A stretch of 7,703 bases of DNA from NCBI GenBank assembly GCA_020062205.1, contig JAGUWT010000280.1, forward strand, positions 1 through 7,703, read 5' to 3'. The position numbers and the translations under genes were made by a program. Origin of the DNA: Thermodesulfovibrionales bacterium. GTDB taxonomy: Bacteria; Nitrospirota; Thermodesulfovibrionia; Thermodesulfovibrionales; SM23-35. Every line of letters begins with the position of its first letter. Position 1 is the first letter of the stretch. Positions 1 through 4,966 of this stretch are shown one piece after another. Below the pieces are notes generated by a model. The model was not told the origin of the DNA. It saw only the letters and a program-made list of their open reading frames with translations, and did not search any database.

Positions 1-179
1 ACCTGTTCGCCTGCTGTTGTATTAATGAACTGTGCAAGCTCTTTTTTGGAAAATTTTATGGGGATAGATCCCCCACCTCTGTAAAGAATTGCAGGAATCA
101 TATCCTTTCTTCTGAGGGAACGTGCAACTCCCTTCCCAACCTCTTCCCTTTTCTCAGCATGAATAGTGAATTTTTCCAT
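1..179 (-). CDS. rplY: 50S ribosomal protein L25 (Ctc-like), N-terminal part, runs off the left edge
   Basis: The product is the 5S rRNA-binding ribosomal protein L25/Ctc of the large subunit. Only the first 59 codons are present. The protein begins MEKFTIHAEKREEVGKGVAR, followed by a basic stretch (SLRRKDMIPAILYRGG). This matches the L25 N-terminus, in which an 'E.GKG.AR.LR..G.IPAVLYG' block contacts 5S rRNA. The start is fixed by an AGGAGG Shine-Dalgarno 5 nt upstream. It lies downstream of prs on the same strand, the usual prs-rplY(-pth) arrangement, but a 125-bp gap holding a CACAGAG-type inverted repeat separates the two. Whether the protein carries the longer C-terminal Ctc domain cannot be seen. 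Confidence 0.9.
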   Translation of the reverse strand, partial: MEKFTIHAEKREEVGKGVARSLRRKDMIPAILYRGGGSIPIKFSKKELAQFINTTAGEQ

Positions 180-184
180 TTCTT

Positions 185-190
185 CCTCCT
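185..190 (-). promoter_or_regulatory. Shine-Dalgarno site of rplY
   Basis: On the minus strand a full AGGAGG lies 5 nt before the ATG at 179. It fixes the rplY start and shows that this genome uses canonical ribosome binding sites for at least some genes, in contrast to the SD-less genes at 3991, 4095 and 4967. Confidence 0.85.
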
Positions 191-210
191 CTAATATCGT
201 CAAATCTTAA

Positions 211-293
211 CCACAGAGACCACAGAGAATTTCATTATATTGATGCATATACAATTTATCCTATCCTCTCTGTGTCCTCTGTGTTCTCTGTGG
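211..293. repeat. Dispersed CACAGAG inverted-repeat element, copy 1
   Basis: The left arm (211-229, CCACAGAGACCACAGAGAA) is complementary to the right arm (about 266-293), whose reverse complement begins CCACAGAGAACACAGAG. The arms are built from tandem units of about 9-10 nt of the CACAGAGA type around an AT-rich spacer of roughly 36 nt. A second copy with the same arms and an unrelated spacer lies at 4821-4919. The element fills most of the prs-rplY gap and could form a long hairpin in the transcript between them. Similar CACAGAG repeats are, from memory, scattered widely in Nitrospirota and related metagenomic genomes. Confidence 0.8.
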
Positions 294-304
294 CTTATCC
301 TTTA

Positions 305-1249
305 TCATACAAAAAGCGAACTGATTGAAGATTCTTCATGAATCCTCCTGATTGCCTCTCCAAGGAGAGGTGCTATACTCAGAACAGTGATTTTGCTGCA
401 CTGGTCTTTTTTGCTGTTCAGGGGTATTGTGTCTGTGACGATGAGATTTTCAATGGCTGAATTGTTTACTTTTTCAACTGCAGAACCTGAAAGGACTGCG
501 TGCGTGCAGGCAGCGATAACCTGCTTTGCTCTCTTGTCTTTCAAGGCTGTCACAGCCTGAGTGATTGTTCCGCCGGTATCTATCATATCATCGAGGATAA
601 GAGCGGATTTCTGCTCAACTTCACCAATCACGTTCATTGCCTCTGAAACATCCATTGCTATACGTCTTTTGTCAATAATTGCAATAGAGCAATGAAGCTT
701 TTTAGCAAAGGCCCTTGCTCTCTCAACACCACCTGCATCAGGAGAGACGATGACAAGGTCCGAGAGATTATACGTTTTCCGCACATAATCAAGCAGAACG
801 GGCGATGCATAGAGATTGTCAACAGGGATATTAAAAAACCCTTGAATCTGTGCTGCATGGAGGTCTACAGTAAGTACCCGGTTTGCACCCGCAGCGGTTA
901 ATAAATCAGCGATAAGCTTCGCAGATATTGGAACCCTTGGCTGAACCTTTCTGTCCTGCCTTGCATAACCATAATAGGGCATGACAGCGGTTATCCTACT
1001 TGCAGAAGCTCTCTTCAGTGCATCTATCATTATCAGCAGTTCCATTAAATTATGATTTACTGGCATACAGGTTGGCTGTAAAACAAAAATATCAGTCCCC
1101 CGTACATTTTCATTGATATGCACCATAATCTCACCGTCGCTAAATGTTGCAACTGTTGCATCTCCAGCAGATATGGTGAGATATTGTGCAACTTCTTTGG
1201 CAAGCGCCCTATGTGCATTGCCGCTAAAAAGCTTGATTCCTTCTGGCAT
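305..1249 (-). CDS. prs: Ribose-phosphate pyrophosphokinase (PRPP synthase)
   Basis: Makes PRPP from ribose 5-phosphate and ATP in the cytoplasm, feeding purine, pyrimidine, histidine, tryptophan and NAD synthesis. The protein has 314 residues, normal for bacterial class I enzymes. Visible motifs are IKLFSGNA at the N-terminus, YYGYARQDRK (92-101, ATP-binding region), the DLHAAQIQGFF block (129-139) with catalytic His131, SPDAGGVERAR (169-179), IDKRR (192-196) and the PRPP-binding loop LILDDMIDTGGTIT (218-231). I chose the ATG at 1249 because it gives the family's usual N-terminus and has AAGGGGG 4 nt upstream. The reading frame stays open 12 codons further, to a GTG in the loop of the hairpin at 1273-1297, with no Shine-Dalgarno. 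It lies directly after tRNA-Gln on the same strand and probably shares the ispE transcript. Confidence 0.96.
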   Translation of the reverse strand: MPEGIKLFSGNAHRALAKEVAQYLTISAGDATVATFSDGEIMVHINENVRGTDIFVLQPTCMPVNHNLMELLIMIDALKRASASRITAVMPYYGYARQDRKVQPRVPISAKLIADLLTAAGANRVLTVDLHAAQIQGFFNIPVDNLYASPVLLDYVRKTYNLSDLVIVSPDAGGVERARAFAKKLHCSIAIIDKRRIAMDVSEAMNVIGEVEQKSALILDDMIDTGGTITQAVTALKDKRAKQVIAACTHAVLSGSAVEKVNNSAIENLIVTDTIPLNSKKDQCSKITVLSIAPLLGEAIRRIHEESSISSLFV

Positions 1250-1272
1250 TATACCCCCTTCAACTTTTAACT

Positions 1273-1297
1273 CCCGAATTTGCACAGCAAATTCGGG
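1273..1297 (-). other. Perfect 11-bp hairpin between tRNA-Gln and prs
   Basis: CCCGAATTTGC and GCAAATTCGGG flank a 3-nt loop. On the minus strand the stem starts 1 nt after the encoded CCA end of the tRNA and ends 23 nt before the prs ATG. No run of T follows (the next bases are AGTTAAAAG), so it is not a classical intrinsic terminator. It may mark the tRNA 3'-end processing site, protect the 5' end of processed prs mRNA, or be a small mobile palindrome. Its role is unproven. Confidence 0.7.
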
Positions 1298-1298
1298 T

Positions 1299-1373
1299 TG
1301 GCTGGGGCGGGAGGATTCGAACCTCCAGATGGGAGATCCAAAGTCTCCTGACTTGCCGTTTGTCTACGCCCCA
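1299..1373 (-). tRNA. tRNA-Gln (anticodon UUG), CCA encoded
   Basis: Read on the minus strand, the gene folds as a complete cloverleaf. The acceptor stem TGGGGCG pairs with CGCCCCA, followed by discriminator G and an encoded CCA. The D arm has a 3-bp GAC/GTC stem with a GG in the loop. The anticodon stem GGAGA/TCTCC closes the loop CTTTGGA, giving anticodon TTG (Gln). The T arm is GGAGG-TTCGAAT-CCTCC and the variable loop is 5 nt. It sits between ispE and prs, an arrangement I recall from Desulfobacterota and Nitrospirota. I see no separate promoter just upstream, so it is probably processed from the operon transcript. Confidence 0.95.
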
Positions 1374-1382
1374 ATATAAGTT

Positions 1383-1404
1383 CAAAGTTTAAAGTTAAAA
1401 GTTT
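1383..1404. repeat. AAAGTT-rich quasi-tandem tract at the end of ispE
   Basis: The plus strand reads as imperfect copies of AAAGTT (CAAAGTTT, AAAGTT, AAAAGTTT) running into the ispE stop codon. It fills most of the ispE to tRNA-Gln gap. It could be a short slippage product or part of another dispersed repeat family. Confidence 0.4.
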
Positions 1405-2308
1405 ACACTAATGATTCAACAACCCTGCACCATCCACCATCAACGGAAGACTTTATTGCCTCAGCGGCTTTTTCTGCTGTATCTTTACTACGAAAGACCC
1501 CAAAAACAGCAGGGCCGCTGCCACTCATTGCAGAAATTATTGCTCCCTCTTGAACCATTTTATCCTTAATCTCTCCAACCACAGGGTATCTTTCAAAAAC
1601 AACCCTTTCGAGGTCATTATGAAGTATGGTATTCAGAGAGGCGAAATCCTGCTTATTCAGAGCCTGACAGAAAAGTTTAATATCAACAGGTTTTTTTGTC
1701 AACTTGCTGTTTTTGATTCTGTGCATCCTGAGCGTGTCGAGGGATGTATATGCCCAGGCAGAGGAGACAGCTATATCAAGCTTTACGAGAAGAATCACAA
1801 AGGGGTTGTTCATTTGCAGCGGTGTTATCTTTTCGCCTTTACCCTCCACAAATGCAGACAAACCGTTTACGAAAAACGGGACATCTGATCCTATTTCCAT
1901 CCCTATCGAGCTTAACTCATCAGTCCTTAGTTTAAGTCTCCATAATATGTTAAGCCCTAAAAGAACTGATGCGGCATCGCTGCTACCGCCTCCGAGTCCA
2001 GCACTAATCGGTATTTCCTTCTGTAAGCGTATCCTTGCTCCTCCTTTACAAGAGGTGTATTGTTTAAGCAAAGACGCTGCCTTGTAAGCGAGATTGTCTT
2101 GAACGGGAATGTCTAAATCACCCATCACTTCTATAGTCTCTGAGGATTCAAATATCAGGTTATCAAAAAGGCTGACACACTGCATCATAGTTTGAATATT
2201 ATGGTAACCATCTTTCCGTTTTTCGAGAACTGATAGAAACCAGTTTATCTTTGCAGGGGCCCTTAAAGAGAGTGGCGAGTAACGAGTAACGAGTAACGAG
2301 TTTTTCAT
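1403..2308 (-). CDS. ispE: 4-diphosphocytidyl-2-C-methyl-D-erythritol kinase
   Basis: GHMP-family kinase that phosphorylates CDP-ME in the MEP (non-mevalonate) isoprenoid pathway. It has 301 residues, a little longer than typical. Motifs are APAKINWFL with catalytic Lys20 (the family usually has Leu at the Trp23 position), KDGYHNI (32-38), the ATP loop IPISAGLGGGSSDAAS (99-114) with catalytic Asp111, GSDVPFF (140-146) and SGSGP (262-266). The ATG directly follows the TAG stop of the upstream TPR gene, with no clear Shine-Dalgarno, which suggests translational coupling. Residues 3-12 come from a heptamer tandem array, and residues 188-196 (TSLDTLRMH) from a 23-bp palindromic repeat. No other start codon lies between the array and the conserved domain. 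Known family features and catalytic residues are intact, so the enzyme should be active. Confidence 0.96.
   Translation of the reverse strand: MKNSLLVTRYSPLSLRAPAKINWFLSVLEKRKDGYHNIQTMMQCVSLFDNLIFESSETIEVMGDLDIPVQDNLAYKAASLLKQYTSCKGGARIRLQKEIPISAGLGGGSSDAASVLLGLNILWRLKLRTDELSSIGMEIGSDVPFFVNGLSAFVEGKGEKITPLQMNNPFVILLVKLDIAVSSAWAYTSLDTLRMHRIKNSKLTKKPVDIKLFCQALNKQDFASLNTILHNDLERVVFERYPVVGEIKDKMVQEGAIISAMSGSGPAVFGVFRSKDTAEKAAEAIKSSVDGGWCRVVESLV
1724..1746. repeat. Short palindromic repeat embedded in ispE (translated)
   Basis: The plus strand reads CATCCTGAGCGTGTCGAGGGATG, a degenerate stem (CATCC...GGATG) around a TGAGCG-GTCGA core. I recognise it as a common dispersed repeat of metagenomic genomes that normally lies between genes. 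Here it is in frame on the minus strand and gives TSLDTLRMH in IspE, between the conserved SDVPFF and SGSGP blocks, where family length varies. Confidence 0.6.
2277..2301. repeat. Heptamer tandem array just inside the ispE start
   Basis: Three full copies of GAGTAAC plus a partial GAGT (plus strand) lie 5 nt after the ispE ATG, in gene orientation. They encode most of the unusual N-terminal extension SLLVTRYS. The unit is 7 nt, so gain or loss of one copy would shift the ispE frame. Three copies together keep it. Confidence 0.85.
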
Positions 2309-3991
2309 CTATTTTAAATTTTGAATCTTCTTCTCTACACGCTCTTTCAGTCCTTCTTCTTTTTCATCGGATTCGGTTGCCTTTTTGTAGAATTCCTTTG
2401 CCTGCTCCTTATGTCCCTGAGCATGATAGACATCTCCGATGTGTTCGAGCACAACTGGATCGTCTTTTACCATTTCAACCGCTCTGATTAGAATCTTTAA
2501 TGCCTCATCATACTGCCCCAATTTGAAATAAACCCAGCCAAGGCTGTCCATAATATAACCACTATCAGGTTTGAGATCGAGTGCCCGTTTAATAAGTGAA
2601 TATGCTTCTTCAAGGTGTATCCCCTTTTCAGCATAACTATAGCCAAGGTAATTGAGGGCATCTGCATGCTTTGGGTTCATCTCAATCACCTTCTTCAGGT
2701 ATTTCACCATCTCGTCATATCTGTTTGTTTTTTCAAATACTATGGCAAGATTAAAATTTAAATCATCATGGTCATGAAAACGGCTGAGGGCATCCTGCAA
2801 GACTGCCTCTGCCTTTGTGTAATTTTTCAGATGAAGATACGTAACGGCGATGTAAAGATAGATTTCAGGTTTTTCCTTCTCGAAGCTGAGTATCTCTTCA
2901 TAAACAGCGATGGCTTCATCATCCCTCTTAAGCTTTGAATATAAATATCCGAGATGAAGGAATGCACCCAGATTCTTTGGCTCCTGTAAAATGATCCTCT
3001 TTAATTCAGAAATAGCCTCATCATTTCTCCCCATTTCTTCCAGTGATATGGCAAGATAGTACCTTATAGAAGTATTATCAGGTTTGCCTTCGAGTGCGAT
3101 CCTGAATTCTTCTATTGCTCTGTCATACTGCCTCTCCTCAAAATACAGTAATCCCAGCTTTATATGGATATCAATGTTTGCAGACAGCTGTGCGCTCATC
3201 TCTTCAAATTGTTCGATTGCCTTGCCAGTTTCCTTCTGCTTTACATAGAGATGTGCAAGCCTGTCTTTGGCCTGGAGATTGTGCGGGTTGAGAGAGGCTG
3301 CCTTGATGTAATACTCCTCTGCCTTTTTGAAGTCTTCTTTCATTTCACTGATAAGCCCCAGATTAAGATATGCTGCATCAAAGTAAGGTTTCTGGTCTAT
3401 AGCCATCTGAAAATATTCGGCTGCCTTCTCAAGATTGCCCTTTTCAATATATATTGAACCAAGATAATAAATTGCAAGCAGGTTTTCGGGGGATTGCTTT
3501 ATGAGTTTTTCGAGAATATCAACGGCATTATCATAGTCCTTCTTCGCAGCATAAAGGACACTAATAAAAAGGGGTGCTTCTAAATTATCAGGCTGTATCT
3601 TCAGAACCTTTTCATATATGGTTATTGCATCGTCAATTCTCTTCTGACTATTGTAAAGCTCACCGAGAAGCATCAGTGCTGGGATATAATCAGGTTCTGT
3701 ATTCATAATCTCCTCAACAAGGGATATAGCCTCAGACACTTTCCCGGTCCGTAAAAGCACATAGCCAATCTGAGTCTTGAGATAAGCAGAAGAAGGGTCT
3801 AACCCGAGGGCCTCTTTGTAATATTCAATCGCATCTTCCCACTTTCCTTCCTTTTCTGCACTGTACCCGAGCATATAGAGATAATAAGCATCTCCTGTAG
3901 GGGGTGTTTCCTCCTGAACCTTTACCTGCCTGGGAGTGCATGAAATTGTCAATAGAAGCAAGAAGAAAAGTAATATTGTTCTCAATCGCAT
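2309..3991 (-). CDS. TPR-repeat lipoprotein (about 15 tetratricopeptide repeats)
   Basis: The 560-residue protein begins with a lipoprotein signal (MRLRTILLFFLLLLTISC). Cys18 is the likely lipidation site, although the lipobox TISC is not ideal. From about residue 34 to 545 it is nearly continuous 34-residue TPR units with the canonical pattern (G/Y at positions 8-11, A at 20, P near 32); I count about 15. A charged Lys/Glu-rich tail follows. TPR solenoids are protein-binding scaffolds, so it is probably an envelope-anchored scaffold facing the periplasm. The partner is unknown. It is the first gene of the minus-strand cluster and abuts ispE (TAG then ATG). From memory, similar TPR proteins sit next to ispE in related phyla. 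The predicted promoter places the transcript start at the ATG itself. Confidence 0.88.
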   Translation of the reverse strand: MRLRTILLFFLLLLTISCTPRQVKVQEETPPTGDAYYLYMLGYSAEKEGKWEDAIEYYKEALGLDPSSAYLKTQIGYVLLRTGKVSEAISLVEEIMNTEPDYIPALMLLGELYNSQKRIDDAITIYEKVLKIQPDNLEAPLFISVLYAAKKDYDNAVDILEKLIKQSPENLLAIYYLGSIYIEKGNLEKAAEYFQMAIDQKPYFDAAYLNLGLISEMKEDFKKAEEYYIKAASLNPHNLQAKDRLAHLYVKQKETGKAIEQFEEMSAQLSANIDIHIKLGLLYFEERQYDRAIEEFRIALEGKPDNTSIRYYLAISLEEMGRNDEAISELKRIILQEPKNLGAFLHLGYLYSKLKRDDEAIAVYEEILSFEKEKPEIYLYIAVTYLHLKNYTKAEAVLQDALSRFHDHDDLNFNLAIVFEKTNRYDEMVKYLKKVIEMNPKHADALNYLGYSYAEKGIHLEEAYSLIKRALDLKPDSGYIMDSLGWVYFKLGQYDEALKILIRAVEMVKDDPVVLEHIGDVYHAQGHKEQAKEFYKKATESDEKEEGLKERVEKKIQNLK

Positions 3992-3996
3992 ATCTC

Positions 3997-4025
3997 ATTA
4001 TGACACAAAGGTATAACAGGGTCAA
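3997..4025 (-). promoter_or_regulatory. Sigma70-type promoter for the TPR-ispE-tRNA-prs cluster
   Basis: On the minus strand a TTGACC box (4025-4020, 5 of 6 to consensus), a 17-nt spacer and CATAAT (4002-3997, 5 of 6) form a good sigma70 promoter. Only 5 nt separate the -10 box from the ATG at 3991, so initiation is expected within 1-2 nt of the start codon. A small inverted repeat (GGGTcaaACCC, 4019-4029) overlaps the -35 box and could be an operator, but this is speculative. Confidence 0.55.
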
Positions 4026-4081
4026 ACCCGGAAGCGAAAGCCAATCCTGCTTTTTAAAGCCTTCATGTCCTGGATTTGAGT

Positions 4082-4087
4082 TATAAT
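4082..4087 (+). promoter_or_regulatory. -10 box for the CPBP protease gene
   Basis: A perfect TATAAT ends 7 nt before the GTG at 4095. I find no convincing -35 box at 16-18 nt spacing and no Shine-Dalgarno before the GTG. Initiation from it would give a leaderless or nearly leaderless message. Confidence 0.4.
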
Positions 4088-4094
4088 TAATTCC

Positions 4095-4799
4095 GTGAAA
4101 CATTTAAAGGACATGCTCTCTTCTGACTGGGTGCCCAGGGTAATCCCCTTTTCCATCTATATACTTTTTATAGCACTGCAATCACTTATTTCTTATCTTG
4201 CTCCTTATCTCAATTTTTTTACTTTATTGAATGAATACGCTAACTATGTATTTTATCCTGTCAAGATCATTCTTATTGTCTTTGCCATCATTTACTTCTG
4301 GCAGAAATACAATGAACTTACCTTTAAAATCAGGTTTCATGATTTATTATTCAGCATTTCAGCAGGGGTGGTTGTATTTTATCTCTGGATACATATGGAC
4401 TGGCCCTTTGCAATGTTGGGTAAGCCCGAACCCTTTAACCCATATATCTTTCAAAACAGCATTGTCATTCTTCTCATTGTGATAAGGCTCTTTGGAGCAT
4501 CTGTTGTTGTACCCATTATGGAGGAGCTTTTCTGGAGATCTTTTGTAATCCGCTATATTATCAACACTCGATTTCAAGCTGTTCCTGTTGGTACATTCAC
4601 ATGGCTATCGTTTTTAGTAACAGTGCTTCTCTTTGGTGCTGAACATACCCTATTGCTTGCTGGCGTTATGGCAGGGGTTCTGTATAATCTTGTGCTTTAC
4701 CGTACAAAGAGCATTGCCTGCTGTATTATCTCACATGGGGTTACGAATTTTCTTTTAGGTATATATGTAATCAAAACAGAAAGCTGGCATCTTTGGTAG
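4095..4799 (+). CDS. CPBP-family intramembrane metalloprotease, exosortase-associated CAAX-protease type
   Basis: Integral membrane protein of 234 residues with about six or seven hydrophobic segments (roughly 15-35, 53-70, 84-102, 121-140, 166-183, 186-203, 207-227). The Abi/CPBP (CaaX protease and bacteriocin-processing) motifs are all present: EELFWR (143-148; Glu143, Glu144, Arg148), FGAEH (180-184; His184) and HGVTN (214-218; His214, Asn218). The surrounding text (YPVKIILI, VFYLWIHMDW, RLFGASVVVPIMEELFWRSF, GTFTWLSF and a C-terminal Trp-rich end) resembles, from memory, the 'CAAX prenyl protease-related' subgroup found in exosortase/PEP-CTERM genomes. No exosortase lies in this window, and the substrate is unknown. 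The start is the GTG at 4095; ATG 4113 (codon 7) is an alternative, with AAAGGA only 1 nt upstream of it. Confidence 0.87.
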   Translation: MKHLKDMLSSDWVPRVIPFSIYILFIALQSLISYLAPYLNFFTLLNEYANYVFYPVKIILIVFAIIYFWQKYNELTFKIRFHDLLFSISAGVVVFYLWIHMDWPFAMLGKPEPFNPYIFQNSIVILLIVIRLFGASVVVPIMEELFWRSFVIRYIINTRFQAVPVGTFTWLSFLVTVLLFGAEHTLLLAGVMAGVLYNLVLYRTKSIACCIISHGVTNFLLGIYVIKTESWHLW

Positions 4800-4820
4800 C
4801 CTGTCTTTAAATACAATTAG

Positions 4821-4919
4821 CCACAGAGAACACAGAGTTCTCAGAGAAGAATAAAAATCTCCTTAATTTTTTTTCTAAAGATTATATTTCTTTCTCGGTG
4901 TCCTCTGTGACCTCTGTGG
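4821..4919. repeat. Dispersed CACAGAG inverted-repeat element, copy 2
   Basis: The left arm CCACAGAGAACACAGAG (4821-4837) pairs with the right arm (about 4893-4919), whose reverse complement reads CCACAGAGGTCACAGAGGAC. The AT-rich spacer is unrelated to that of the copy at 211-293, while the arms match closely. It fills the gap between the CPBP gene and priA. The hairpin could end or slow transcription of the CPBP gene, although the T-rich stretch lies inside the loop rather than after the stem. Confidence 0.8.
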
Positions 4920-4951
4920 CTTTTCAAATATATAAAAGATTTCCTTTTTTG

Positions 4952-4960
4952 TGATAAAAT
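4952..4960 (+). promoter_or_regulatory. Extended -10 promoter for priA
   Basis: TGA followed by TAAAAT (5 of 6 to TATAAT) forms an extended -10 element that ends 6 nt before the priA ATG at 4967. No -35 match is evident, which extended -10 promoters tolerate. No Shine-Dalgarno lies in the intervening TTTTCC, so a leaderless message is predicted. Confidence 0.45.
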
Positions 4961-4966
4961 TTTTCC

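Noticed and set aside
692..2087. Several plus-strand open frames (for example 692-901, 1113-1379, 1550-1888, 1704-2087)
   Set aside because: They lie antisense to prs, tRNA-Gln and ispE, whose products are clearly recognised. Their peptides show no family features.
3825..4103. Minus-strand open frame of 92 codons overlapping the TPR start
   Set aside because: It is out of frame with the TPR lipoprotein, spans its promoter and shows no recognisable domain.
4821..4919. CACAGAG element as a CRISPR fragment or intrinsic terminator
   Set aside because: There are no direct repeats with spacers of even length, and no T-run follows the stem. The T-rich part is in the loop.
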